A stretch of 64,000 nt of DNA, taken from positions 23,911 to 87,910 of the forward strand of contig MU130037.1 of the NCBI GenBank assembly GCA_015039465.1. Reading direction: 5' to 3'. Source of the DNA: Phlegmacium glaucopus (taxonomy: Eukaryota; Basidiomycota; Agaricomycetes; Agaricales; Cortinariaceae). Both the position numbers and the translations under genes were made by a program. Positions 23,659 through 35,603 of this stretch are shown here, in pieces. Below the pieces are notes generated by a model that searched no databases, was not told where the DNA came from, and saw nothing but the letters and a program-made list of their open reading frames with translations. Positions within the stretch are counted from its first letter, which is position 1. The number at the start of each line of letters is the position of its first letter.

Positions 23659-23888
23659 TGCCAACTCTGTTAAACTTGTGAACCATTAACTGGCAAATTG
23701 TGTCTGGGTATTCAAGTTGTAATTCAACATAGTCCCTAACTCTGTTAAACTTGTGAACCATTGACTGACAAATCATGTTCATGTATTCAAGTTATAATTC
23801 AAGATAGACCCTAACTCTGCTAAACTTGTGAACCATTAACTGACAAATTATGTTGAAGTATTCAAGTTATAAGCCAATATGGTCTAGG
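23659..23888. repeat. Three 75-bp tandem repeats
   Basis: Each repeat contains AACTCTGTTAAACTTGTGAA and TATTCAAGTT. They start near 23663, 23738 and 23813 and lie between the DUF6532-like gene and the right end of the Plavaka element. A role in end recognition is possible but unproven. Confidence 0.85.
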
Positions 23889-24064
23889 ATGGTGCACCAT
23901 GATCAAGGGGTGTTTCTACCAACGTTTCATCTTGTTCATCATGCACCATTTGGTCCATTATCTCCACTATGTACAATTATGTGCCATGGATGCACCATTG
24001 TGCTAAATTGAGACTTATTTATGCTTGGTGGTGCACAATTGCATATTTAGCCTTTCCCTGATGT
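23889..24064. repeat. Right subterminal region of Plavaka element
   Basis: Contains GGTGCACCATGATC, ATGCACCATTTGG, GGATGCACCATTG and GGTGCACAATTG, matching the words of the left end, then the terminal inverted repeat ending CCCTGATGT. Confidence 0.5.
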
Positions 24065-24848
24065 CTACATCAAGAAATTTTGGCTATAATATTCAGGAGC
24101 CGACAGAAGTTCTCGAGACCATTGTTGAATATTTGAACCACAGTTAGACCATTCTTACTCATCCCCTTCAACGCACACCTACAAGACGATGGTGCACCAG
24201 ATATATGCGGAAACATTGAACACAAAAGGTCAAGTTAATTTCACTTTAACACGCATACAATGGCTTACTGCGTTTAATCGTAGACCTATCTTCTTTTTAC
24301 ACTCGTCCTAAAACGCCTTCAACAGATGTTTGAGTGTAGGGAAAGATCAGTCCAACTCAAAGCAACAATGAAAATCAACCTCATCTCATCGTCTCCAAAA
24401 TCTGTTCAGGATTGTTCATCAGCCGAGTATTGATGAGGTGGAGATGGTAGTGTTGATCGGTGTGTCAACCATCAGAAAAGGGACCCACCATAGGTTTGTC
24501 CGCGTTTGGATCCATTGAATAGAGGTAAGTTGATGAATACATCAAAAGTTTGATCGATAGATAATTACTATAATCATCGTTTTGGTGATATATTTCGATG
24601 ATGGAAGCCACCAGTAGTGAGGCCTTGAGGCCGGGCTTACCTTTCAAAAAAACTGGGTTAATACCCAAGGTAACAGATTCCATAGCTTCAAATTAGTTAG
24701 TGGTAACACATTCCTACCTGACCAACAGCAACAGTTTGTTGAGATCATCACGAACTTCAAGCTTTACCATAGTGACTTTATTTGATATAGATGCTAGACT
24801 CTCATATAAACCAGAGATGAAATAGGTCATTACAACACACACGAAGTC
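24064..24848 (+). promoter_or_regulatory. 5' flank of 7-TM copy C
   Basis: Repeated flank of the unit, resuming at CTACATCAAG after the Plavaka element. It has CATATAAA at about 24804 and a diverged palindrome (GTTAATACCCAAGGTAAC) near 24656. The upstream in-frame ATG seen in copies B, D, E and F is deleted here. No gene was seen. Confidence 0.55.
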
Positions 24849-25654
24849 ATGAAGCTAACTTTTGGAGACTTTGCCCTCATCGGACTGTTTCTCGAATCCT
24901 TCCTCTACGGTAAGACATTTTTTGTACAACCTGCACGGCCCTTGCTAAAGAGGTATAATATTAATCTGTCCCAGGACTTTATTCCGGCATATTTGCCATA
25001 TATTTACAAGGAACATTGAACAGAAGCACCGACAAGAGGAACAGTATCCTTTTCTACGCTCTCTGTGCTCTCTACGTGCTATCTTCTGTTACCATCGTGG
25101 TGGTTGATATAGCACGTGTCACACACTATTATGTTAGTAACAATTCTATGGGCATAGAGAAATTGGCGAGTCACTGCAATCACTTGCGAGTTGTCTGATC
25201 GCAACTTCTTGAAAGTTCTCGCAAGTGCCTCGCAAGTATCATTGCAGATCAGGTTTGTGTAGCAGAAAATTGACCGGTTGAGGTCACTGTCATTGAGATG
25301 TGAGACAGCACTTGAACTGAGCATGCTGCTGCTTACAGTGTATCCGAATTATATTTGTACCCACTACACCCCTAATGACCAAATTATGGCCGTGTTTCGC
25401 AGAGATGATACAACACCAGGTTTCTCCTCATAAAAAACTTACATGTTAGGCCAGTGGCATCAGTATCAACAAAATGTCGGGGATGATATGACGTCAATTG
25501 GTGCAACATCTACAGAAAATTGACCGGTTGATGTCACATATGTGAGACGGAACTTAATTAAACTGAGACATATGTATTAGAAATAAAATGTGAAGTAATA
25601 CAAAAACAGCCTTGCATCGGCGATTACTACATATGATTTACATATGTCCGTTCA

Positions 25655-25960
25655 ATACTCACTTGCAAGCTACTTGCAAGCTACTTGCAAGCTACTTGCA
25701 AGTTAGCCACACATCACTTGCAAGTAACTCGCAAATGATTTGCAGATAACTCGCAAGTAACTCGCAAATAATCTGCAGATAACTCGCAAGTAACTCGCAA
25801 GTAACCCGCAAGTAACCCGCAAGTAACTCGCAACTCACACAACACTTGCAAGTCTCTGACCAATGGGCGCTAATGGCTCGCAAGTCTTGCGCAAGTCCTG
25901 GAACTTGCGAGTAGGCATGTACACAACTGTCTCGCAAGTGTCTCGCAGCTGACTCGCAGC
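25655..25960. repeat. Left subterminal array of ACTTGCAAG/ACTCGCAAGT words
   Basis: More than fifteen copies of ACTCGCAAGT or close variants (ACTTGCAAGC, ACCCGCAAGT) occur roughly every 10-12 bp; further copies occur at 25168-25245. The word is nearly self-complementary (ACTTGCGAGT). Likely transposase-binding sites (inference). Confidence 0.85.
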
Positions 25961-25975
25961 CTCAGGTATTCCCAG

Positions 25976-28900
25976 CGGCCATGACCTGATAGGTGCCGAA
26001 TGGTATGTTCTCCATTTTGATTATATTTGGAAAAATGACTCGGATGCGGTGGTCCACTATTATCATGTGGTACTCAAATTTAAATTTATTCCTTCCATCC
26101 AACAGCGTCCACGATGGTTTTTGTGAGTTATGTCCTAATCTCTAATTCTGATCTCCCAACTATTAACTAAACGTGTTTTGAGGGTTTTTTCAAACATATG
26201 TATAAATACTTTGTTCCAGATGAACCGGGTAGTGGAAGCGGCACCATCGGACTTGTTAGTGATAAAGGACCCTCCACACATTCACGAGGTGATATTTTGC
26301 CTTTATATGACGAAGATGGTAGGTTCCAACTTCCGACTTCCTATGTTCATTTTATTTATTCTAACCATATATTCTGATGTAGGAGAGGTTACTGGGTACA
26401 TACTGAAACCAAAAAAGGGGTTAGACGAGTCAGTTAAACAGCTGCCGTTGGGTGGTAAGTGATGCTCAGACTTTATTGCCTCAATTTCCGCCTCACATTT
26501 TGTTGTGAAGAACAACGTGTGCCCATGCGTGCCCCTACAGCTACAGTACTTCCTCCACCTGCAAAGAAAGCGTTGGATATTGACTGGGATGGATGGCCGG
26601 ATGGAAATTTTGAGCAAGAATTTACGTTTGAAGAAGTGGACACCTACAATAATCTCCAAGTACACTGGGCTACAAAGTCACATGGGGTTCGTGGAGGGAA
26701 CAACTTTGCAGAAGATTGGGTAGATGGGAAAAGGCTACACCGGGATTGCTTGGGAATCATTGAGTGCGACAATCCTGACTGCACAATTGCAGTTCGACCC
26801 CAGACAACCCCAAAGGGGATTGACAGGCAGCTCCGGAATGCCTGTAAATGTGGCGCTGTCTTGTTCCACATCCAATGTACCGTTCGCTCTACCCTATGGA
26901 CATATTCCAAAGGGGTGCATTTCGCTAATGCAGGAGATCACAACCATGCAAAACCCGGTCATATACTTCATATATCCAAGACTGAACGAGTGCGCTTTGA
27001 GACCCTCGTTAATGCTAATCTGACCACCGGACCTTTGGGGTTGATAGTGGGTGTTCCTGGAATCAACGGGCCTGGGGAGTCAGTCGCTGACATTTCCGAT
27101 GTTTTTTTGAATGCTGGCCGAGTTGGAAAGGAGCGACTCAAGCTCAAGGTGGAATCTCATGCTGGTGGTGATTCATTCATTGCTGCTTTCGCCAAATTCT
27201 CTGCAGAGCGTCCTGGTTTTGTGATCTACTCGCAGCTTGATGCTGTTACAGTCATCTCCGTACAATCCTTGTTCATGAGAAGTCAGATGGTCAAGGAGCG
27301 ACTAATTGAAGGACCTATCAATGGATTGGTCAGTGATGCAGCGCATGGGTGGTGGAAGGAACGCACCTCTCTTCTTGTGGTTAGCTCGACATATTGTCCA
27401 GACCTTCTCTGCTGGGTTCCAGGTGTTCTATCTTACACAAATGGAGCATCCGCAGATCACTTCAAATACCACTTCCTGGGCGTCATACAAAGCATTGCTC
27501 ATGAAGCAGAATCAAAGAAGCATCCTGTCACGGATGAATTATTTGCCGGAGTAAATATTTATTGAACATTCGGTCCTACATTCTACTTATGATTTATCAT
27601 CTATAGGTTGTGGATTTCAGTGAGGCTGAGAGGGCTGGATTTACCTCTGCATTTATCGAGTTTTGGACCTTGCGGCCTGATGATGCCCGATCCTTTGAAG
27701 AACTCTCTGCGGCAGCTGGGCGCTTATTGCGTGGCTGCCAGGAACATTTTCGAGCTGCGGTTACTCGTGTTTCCCGGATCAATGGAGCTGTTCCACCAGA
27801 CATGAAAGAGGCATTCACCAAGCGTGCCTTGGGCCTTCTGCATTGCTCAAGCTCTGATGACTTCAATCTGCGAGCTAATTTAATTATTCGTGACTTTCCA
27901 CTACTTACATCATGGATGGAATGGTGGATGCGCCCTGCTCATGCGTCTATGCTCTTTGAGTCAGAGAGGAAGATGGATATTGATATCTGGGAGTCTATCC
28001 CAAAGACTACAAATGCAGAGGAAGCGATGCACTGGAAGCTTTACTCAGGCTGTGGCCGTGATCATGGGTTTATGGAGGGGATGTTCTCGCTTTATAAGGT
28101 TGCGGAATATTATCAACGCTTGCTAGAAGGGTATTTACGTGAGTGATCAGTGGTCACCCTCAACAAATCTTCATCTAAACATAAACATGTCCATTATCTA
28201 GGGGGGGTGCCAATACGGTATGGTGCTGCAGAGTACTGGAAAACAAAGGCAGCTACTCTTGGTCGCACAAAACCATCTAGAGCACCTAAGCCAGTGGAGA
28301 AGCAGCGGAAGAAGAATGATGGGCGCCCACCTGACACTGTGAAGGAACTTTTCGGTCATCGAAACAACAAGAAGGCCACCCACGCCAAGCCACCACCAAA
28401 AGCATCGCAGAAGCTCAAGCTTGGTCATCCAGCATACCCATGGAGTGCTAATTCATGCTGGCTTGACGCCTCACTGCAGGTTCTTTACATGGCAGTCACT
28501 AGAGATTTCAATGAGTTCAAGACCATCTGCGAGCCACTGGATACAGACGTTGGATTAGGAGCTCTTTATGCCATATTTCAGGACAGATTTGACCTGGGTT
28601 TTGACGAAGACGACATGTCCTCCATTCTGGAATCGCAACGAGACGCACTTAGGGTTTTCTTACACAAGAAAAAAATTATTCACTCACTCAACAAGCCCGA
28701 GTCTGCTGTGGTGCGTCCAGAACAATTTGAATATTATTTATTGCTAATCTATCTGAGTCTATAGGCCTGGCTACCGATGCTTGCTCGCCTTGAATACCGG
28801 TCAAAATACTCTCGTGCAAGTGGATATTTCATGACACTTCTGGCCGATGTTCAACAGTGTACAGGCTCCACAGAGTCTGGTGGAACTCACATCCAAATAA

Positions 28901-31900
28901 CCGACACCCTGCGCCGTGATGCCTTCTTTCAGCTCCAAGCTAGTGATTATATAAAGTATGGCGGGCTCATATCAGCAGCTTGCAGGGATCGTTTCTCCTC
29001 AGAAAAGACCCCCGTCAGACCCACCTCAGTTGACGACGGCTGTTGGCGGCGAAGGGAGACCAAGATTTTCTGCACTGGGGCCCGAAGAGAAATTCGGAAT
29101 ATTGTGGTCTCACTTCCTGTAATCCTAGCAATTGAGATTGGTGATGAATGTATCGGACAGGAAGATCAACAACACTGGGAATTCCCACCTACGATAAACC
29201 CTGAGTCTGGTGGAGATGGCTTGGATGACGAGTCTGGAATTATTTACGACCTTGTGGGCTATGTTCTGGTCAATTACAAACGCTCACATTTCACCGCAAG
29301 ATATGTCTGTCCAAATGACACAGCAACAATCTACACATATGACAGCATGCGGCACAATGGATATCCAATCATTGAGAAAAATGCGACTTTCAGTACTCAT
29401 ATGGCTGGCCGGGATATTGTACTACCTCGTGGCTTTGCAATTTGGGAGGCATTTTATCATCTGCGTGGTGGACTTGCTGCACAGGACGAATTCTACGAAA
29501 CTCGAATTGAGGAATACCATGACCGATTCAACCTATCCTTCTCCGAGCGAAACCTTGAAAAGCTCCCACATGTTTCATTTCAGCATACCGATTTCAAGGA
29601 GATGCCAAAGAACAATCGGAACTGGATAGCAATGCACACACGAAGTGAAACAGCGGAATATGTCTCAACTCAACCTCCACCGAGTCCCATTACCTCAGCT
29701 TTGGTTGATGGCCCAGAATCGGAGGAAGAGACTACGCCACTACCAGTGACTCGGAAAGCTCTAAACTCAACAAACCTCACCATGACAGCTCCTTCCCTTT
29801 CCCAAGATTCACTCCCTGACTCTGATTTTGCTGTAAACTGCCGCTGTGGTGCAACAGGTGATGGAAACATTGTTTACTATCAGGAAGATGGCGAGGTTAT
29901 TCAATGCAACGAGTGTAAAGATTGGTCACATATCGCATGCCAGAGGGAAGGAAGAGCAAGTAATCTGCCGAAGAAAAAACCTTCCTCTGCGATAGTTGTG
30001 ACATATGGAGAATTGGCAGTTCATCCAGTTCAAACTGAACTGAACTGCTGAACTGATAGGTCCTCGAAGGATGAGAAATTCCTAGATATTGATCCATGTT
30101 TCCTGGAAATTGGCTCTTTGGTGATGTACAAATGATTTGGAAGTCCTTTTGGGAGTAAAACAATGATTGAGCAAGGAGATAATGGCCCTGTATATGATGT
30201 GATTATGTTATATATTAGCATTATCCATTTTGGAACATAAATACAAATCAGTGGTGTTATATATTCTCAAGGGGTCCTGAGATCATACATGAGTAGAAAT
30301 TGAGTGCCTAAGGCCTAAGGATGGTCCTTGGACGATGGAATTTCCAATAATAAGTAAAATATAGAATTTATAACAGTTCTTCAGTTCAGTTCAGTTCGAA
30401 CCGGTTCTTTAACAGTTCAGTTCAGTTCAGGAAAAACTTAGTCAGTTCAGTTCTCAGTTCAGCAAAAAATGCTGCTGAACTGAACTGAACTGAACTTTGG
30501 CATCACTAGATGGCGAGGTTATTCAATGCAACGAGTGTAAAGATTGGCCACATATCGCATGCCAGAGGGAAGGAAGAGCAAGTAATCTGCCGAAGAAAAA
30601 ACCCTTCCTCTGCGATAGTTGTGATCCCAAGGTTATCAAGCAAGTGCTCCATGGGAGTTCAAAAAAACTGTAAGTGCGAAAGGATCACTCAGAGCGTTCA
30701 ACCTTGCTGAATTAGACCTAAATTTTTAGAGTTTTAAAGCCTCGCAGCAAGCGAGTGGAACTTCGCCTCAGGTATTTACCATGACTACTAATGCGCAGCT
30801 CTACTAGATCATGCTAACTATTTAAATAGGCCTGGACGGGGTGCGCTTGTTCGTCAACGTGACTTCTGGTACCCTGTTCGTGTGATTCAAAAGGAATCTT
30901 CTGCAAAATGGCGAGTACGGTGGTGGAGGGGGTGTAAATTCCCATCAGACCAAGAAGGAATTGAACTGGCAGGAAGTTTTTCTACCGTTGGGTTACCTGA
31001 TATCGTTGACTCCCTATGGCTTCTGCAGGCAGAAAGGCGAAAGATACGAGTGAGTTCTCTGAAATTATCTATGGAAATGGTTGCTGAGTAGATTATTCCA
31101 TCGCAGCTTGGAAAATGGGCCCACCCACATGAAACCAGAACAACAGAGGATGTCCTCTCTGAACCATCCTCAATTCCCTATACAAGAGAAGTCAATGAGG
31201 CCCTCCAACCATACAGAGGTGTCCTGCAGAGGCTACTCACAGCGCCCAATAGTTCCCACAATGAAATTGCGAGCAACGTCACACCTGCCAAGAAGTGGCT
31301 TCAAGACAATGATAAGGACCTCAGTACAGCAACGGTTCCTTATGTTGGAACATTATCAATCATTGAGCGGGCACAAATCGCAAACTGGTTTGAGACTCAT
31401 ATCAGCCGAGAGAAGGATGTCCGAACTCTTTGGATGGGCCTCTTACCAATCGCACATGCACACACACTCTTCATCGCATATCGGATGACCAAGGATCCAG
31501 CTTTCCGAGGCTTAACTGATCTGGACATGCTCCAGAAGGCTTGGGTCGCCCAACTGACAAGTGTTCCTTCTTTCTTGGGTGATGTTGATGTTGACAGGGA
31601 GTGCCTGGAGAAACTGGAAGAAGAAATGTTCGAGAAAACAGACCGATCTGGACCATCGGGGAACTGGCAGTGGGGTTTGGATGCTGGACATCACCAAGAT
31701 GGTTGGGATCCATCTTTTGGTGTACCAAAGACTTGGAGGGGGAAGACGCGAGAGGGAAGTGAGACCGAAATTGAGGTAAGTTTCAAATCTGAGTCATCCT
31801 CCCATCGGAATGCTAATGGTCACGACTCGCATCCAGCGTGGACCAGAATACATACCTTTTAGGAGTCCAACCCCAGAAGTTGACATGAGGCCTCGGCCAA

Positions 31901-31953
31901 AGCCACGTCCTTTAAAGAAGAAGATTACCGAGAAGAAACTGAAGCATGGGTAG
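25976..31953 (+). CDS. MULE transposase with zinc finger, protease-like, PHD and Tudor-like domains
   Basis: A spliced multi-domain protein. The first exon is uncertain (an early segment G-A-E-W-Y-V-L-H-F-D-Y is at 26000). A WRKY/GCM1-type zinc finger follows (C-D-N-P-D-C...C-K-C...G-D-H-N-H, 26760-26950). The Mutator DDE core shows S-D-A-A-H-G-W-W (27335), V-D-F-S-E-A-E-R (27608) and N-A-E-E-A-M-H-W-K (28012). Next is a USP/C19-like protease domain with Cys in N-S-C-W-L-D-A-S-L-Q (28456), His in S-H-F-T-A-R-Y (29287) and Asp in Y-D-S (29341). Then comes a PHD finger (C-R-C...C-N-E-C...H-I-A-C...F-L-C-D-S-C, from 29840) and a Tudor/PWWP-like W-Y-P-V-R-V-I-Q-K...W-R-V-R-W-W (30870-30930). Introns at about 27551-27606, 28130-28200 and 28713-28764 keep the frame. 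The PHD exon is broken by a duplication plus insertion (29886-30624); the end is at 31953. Confidence 0.75.
29886..30624. repeat. Direct duplication (116/117 bp) bracketing a 506-bp insert in the PHD exon
   Basis: 29886-30001 and 30508-30624 are near-identical and both encode the PHD-finger core. The left copy has lost one C (about 29980), so it shifts frame and stops at about 30049; the right copy keeps C-D-S-C. The insert 30002-30507 is rich in AGTTC words: direct near its left end and repeated in both orientations near its right end, where the reverse complement starts TAGTGATGCCAAAGTTCAG, like a hAT end. Confidence 0.8.
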
Positions 31954-32034
31954 GACTCAGGAGTCTGTGCACTAAGTATTGGGTAACTGGTCCAACAGAT
32001 GACAGGTAATTTATATGATAATTTACTTTACTTA

Positions 32035-32250
32035 AATACTCGCAGCTATGCATGATAACTCGTGAATGAATTGGGTGACTCGCAACACTCGCAAGAAATC
32101 CCATGGTTATTCACAAAGACTCGCAAGTCATTCGCAAAATACTCGCAAGTCATTCTCAAGTACTCGCAAGTCACTCAAATTACCCTCAAGTCACTCGCAA
32201 ATACTCTCACATTGCTCGCATGCCAGTCGCAAATGACTCGCAAATTTTCC
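32035..32250. repeat. Right subterminal array of ACTCGCAAGT words
   Basis: About a dozen ACTCGCAAGT-like words occur here, mirroring the left array of the same transposon. Confidence 0.8.
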
Positions 32251-33212
32251 AGTGCCCCAATTCTATCAGTAACGATAATCATCTTTTTTTACGCTTTCAG
32301 TTGTGCAGATTTTCAGGAATCTGACAACACTATTCCAACTCGGTTTGGTTCAAACCACAGCATTTGTTTGCTATGATTTCGTCGCTCAATCCATCCTAGT
32401 ATGTATACACTGCTATGCCTATCATGTATTTTACTGATGCAAATGTTAAAGATATACCGTTGCTGGATTGTGTGGGGTTGCAATATCCGTGTTGTGATCC
32501 TTCCTTCAATCTTAGCAGTTGCATACTTAGGTCAGTAAACCTATCTTATTTGACTGGTAAATTTAAAATCATTTCCTCTAGTTATCTGCCTAGTAGGCAG
32601 CTTCCGGTCCATCCTCTCAGGCCAAGTTGTACAACCTGACTGGTCGTATAGGGTGGCCCTGGCAGCTCTCGCCATTCCCATGACCGTGAATGCACTGGTG
32701 ACGTTCTTAATTGTGTTCAAGATCTTCAGGGTGTACCGTGAAATCGGGTCTACCTCAGACGACCAAGGTTTGGGCGCTACTGCCGGGAGCAAAATTCGGG
32801 CTGTCATATTCATAATAATTGAATCTGACATGATATTGTTTTCAATCCAATTGGCTCGGCTCCTGTGTTCCGTTTTTTTAGTGACGGGCGCTGGCATTAT
32901 AACTCTTCAGATCATCATTTATATCCACCAAATGTTCATCGTGATTACAACATCAGTCACTACTACTTCTTATTTTACTGATAAAATGGGTCTGTCTAGG
33001 GTATAGCATCTACAATCATCCTGGCGGTCTCCATGGGATTGTCCTTCCACGATAAGGAATCCATGAGCGACTCTACCATTGAGAGTTTGCGCTTTGCGGC
33101 CAACAATCCAAATTCAATATCGGAAACGGAAGATCATGATGCCGGTATTGTCAATGGAGACGATAACATTGGCGTTCGACAAGGTGACGATATCGAAATG
33201 GTAGATAGATGA

Positions 33213-33760
33213 TCACATAGAGCCCGGAGGCAGCGTTCGAGGCAGCATGCACTAGACTTGTAGATATGGCACATGTACATACACTGGCCTTGGTCGAAAA
33301 CTTCCATAACGAGCGCTCGGCACCTTATTTCACCTTATACCGTAGTCTATTTCTTATTTCTCCCGTCTTGATTATCCATTTTTTGCACCTAGCAGGATAG
33401 CCATCGAGCCTGGTATATTTGACATTCACATTTCGTCTGCGAATACTCACTGTATTTATTGTATTCAGTATCTTCTATTTCATTCCTTCGATAATCTACC
33501 CAATCATAAAATGCCTTCAAAAGATGTTAGAGCGTTGGGAAAAATCAGTCCAAATATTGATGGTGTTGATTGGGTGTTAATCATCAGAGAAACGACATAG
33601 CATATAAGACATTCCCAATCGGGGAGGGGATAGGTCAATCAAGCCAACCCATTTTTTTTCCATTTTTTCATTGACACTTTTCAAATCGGCCAGATACGCA
33701 TCGACGCACGCACGCAACTCGTGTATAGCTTGGAACTAAAGTCGTAGCCTAATGGCGGTT
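33213..33760. other. Intergenic segment, unit C
   Basis: Shared 3' intergenic sequence with short deletions. No gene was seen. Confidence 0.6.
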
Positions 33761-35523
33761 CTAGTGTCTATTACGACTAAACCCAACAACTCCTCCAGCA
33801 GACAGGGGTAAACCTCCTCCTCCCGCAGCACCCCGTCTCATCTCCATTTCATCCAACCCCGGCTCTTCCAGAATCTTCTCAACCTCTGCTAAAATCGGTT
33901 GATACGCAGCTAAGAGCACACGACAAAAAATGATCAGAGGACGCCCAAGTTACATAAAAACCTAAGGCTAAATAAAACACGTACTATATCGTTCTTCAGC
34001 AAGTGTAAATCCATCTCTACGTAGTTGCTTCCCTTGATTGTCACTGTTGTCATGAGCCTTCGGGTCCAGTATTCACCTGGGAAGCGCGTGTTGGGAAGAA
34101 TATAAGAGGGCACATAAGGACTAACGTGAACGAGCGTAGAACATGGCTAACGTTTCTCCAGGTAACGGAGTATTTTGGATATCTTCCGGTGAACGTGTGG
34201 TATCTCTCGATACACCGATGAAAGCTGTTGCTTGAGAGCGAAGTTCATCCTGAAGAGAAGAAATAGTTACGAAACTTGAAGAGCCGCGCGTTGGATGGGG
34301 AGAGAATGAATTTTTTACCTGAGATAATTTGGTGGGTTCCTCGTCAATAAGCTGAACTTGTTCTATTTTTGTTGTTGATTGATCCTCCTCCATAATTTCA
34401 GCTGAGTTCTCCATAACTTCCTCCTCCTCGGCCTCGTCATGCTTATCAACGGCGGCATTATCTCCATCTCTTTCTTCCTCCCCCTCTTCATCGTCATCGT
34501 CATCGTCGTCATCGCTATCGTCGTCGTCGTCCCCGTCGCTGCTACTTTCTACATCACCATCCGGGATAACGACATCACTCTCCTTCAAACAAATATACTT
34601 GTCCATTTTATCTAACTGAAGTGAGTAAAAATGGTCCAAAGTATATTCGCGTGATCCGCGTTCATAGATTCCTCCATATCTATGAAGTAAAAAAAATGTT
34701 TAACTCCCGGATTTTCAGGTGACAGGAGAGGAGGCCTCCCTTACACGTAGAGTGTGTTTCGAAGAACTGCTAACATAGCGTTATATCTTGGCAGAGGAGT
34801 TGTGAGCAATGGATCAGTAGGATCAGGTCCGTCGAGTGTCGCTGTCTTAGGGGTCTCGGGGGCAGCAGCGGGTGGCGGAACCTGTGATTTTAGGGTTTCG
34901 ACAACTTCAACTATACTATAAAAACAAAAGGATACATACCTCGTCTTCGGCTTCATCGTCCTCCTCTGCACCACTATTTTGCTCCTTCCACCTCGCATCT
35001 TTATCCTTCTGTTTTTTCTTCATGCCTTTAGACTTGGCGCCACCTTTTGCTGTTGGCTTTTTCAACGTCATGCTGCTCCACTTCCCCTTCCCAGTGAGCT
35101 GATATCCATACCTTTTTTTTTAGAAAAGATGGAACTGATCAGCCCCCAAAAGATCGTGTATAACAAAAAAAGGAATAAAAAACTTACAGATCAGTCCAAA
35201 AAACACTTTTCAATGTCTCTTCGTTAGTATCTTCATCTGTAACACCTCCAAAAAGGATCCCCATCCCTTTTCCTGCCCATAGAGTCATCGTACAACCACT
35301 ACGAAGAGAAGGGGCGTATGCATCGGATGCGCGTTTACGTCGTTCCCATTTGATCGTTAGTTGAGTTTGAGCTTGCTTGTTAGGCGCTTTCGATGTAGTT
35401 TTTGGTAGTGCGTTAACTGGTTTCGATGCGGGATTTGAATCTGCAGTAGAGGGTAATGTGATTCTTTGGGATACATTGGTTAGTATAACGATGGAAGAGT
35501 AAGATGTGGAAAGAAGTCCATTA
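33761..35523 (-). pseudogene. Kelch/DUF4110 protein, 5'-truncated copy C
   Basis: The best preserved C-terminal half among the truncated copies. In coding order: S-L-R-S-G-C-T-M-T-L-W-A-G-K-G (about 35300), F-W-T-D-L and Y-Q-L-T-G-K-G-K-W-S-S-M-T-L (about 35085), a Lys-rich stretch, R-Y-N-A-M-L-A-V-L-R-N-T-L-Y (about 34760), L-Q-L-D-K-M-D-K-Y-I-C-L (about 34610), an Asp/Glu run (34440-34560) and the DUF4110-type T-L-A-M-F-Y-A-R-S-R (about 34130) to Y-Q-P-I-L-A-E-V-E-K-I-L. It stops upstream at the common truncation point near 35523, so the N-terminal kelch repeats and the start codon are missing. Confidence 0.75.
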
Positions 35524-35603
35524 CTTCAACCCGGTGTGACAGCGTGAGACAAGCAAATGGTGCAAATGGGCCAAGGTCGAGCGCACGAACAAACAGGTCT
35601 ACA

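Larger units (their letters stand above)
16076..24064. mobile_element. Plavaka (CACTA-like) DNA transposon with three genes
   Basis: The segment interrupts the unit sequence ACAGGT^CTACATCAAG. The ends are imperfect inverted repeats: left GGCATCAGGAAATAGCT, right (reverse complement) ACATCAGGGAAAGGCT. The target duplication is 2 bp at most and ambiguous. Three genes lie inside: a small + gene (16770-17749), the transposase on - (17856-20659) and a DUF6532-like + gene (20917-23433). Near both ends the word TGCACCAT and its variants recur. The layout fits an autonomous or recently autonomous element. Confidence 0.8.
25150..32257 (+). mobile_element. Mutator-like (MULE) DNA transposon, 7.1 kb
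   Basis: Flanked by a 9-bp target duplication CAATTCTAT (25141-25149 and 32258-32266), the size usual for Mutator. Ends are GGGCATAGAGAAATTGGCGA and, reverse complemented, GGGCACTGGAAAATTTGCGA, followed by GTCA. Both ends carry arrays of ACTCGCAAGT-like words. One large multi-exon gene fills the interior. Confidence 0.85.
24849..33212 (+). pseudogene. 7-TM membrane protein, copy C, split by Mutator-like element
   Basis: Exons 24849-24909 and 24975-25149 lie before the transposon. The last two bases of exon 2 (32267-32268) and exons 32301-32398, 32452-32530, 32582-32940 and 33000-33212 lie after it. Ignoring the insertion, the frame is open throughout, with in-frame indels of +6, -3 and -3 relative to copies D and E. 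The 7.1-kb insertion sits at the very end of exon 2, beside its donor site. As it stands the gene is interrupted; only removal of the element by splicing or excision could give a full protein. Family and helix pattern are as in copy B. Confidence 0.8.

Noticed and set aside
25692..25937. Repetitive minus-strand frame with E-L-L-A-S-Y repeats
   Set aside because: A translation of the ACTCGCAAGT array, not a gene.
25655..25960. CRISPR-like array
   Set aside because: The words are 10 bp with irregular spacing, in a eukaryotic transposon end.
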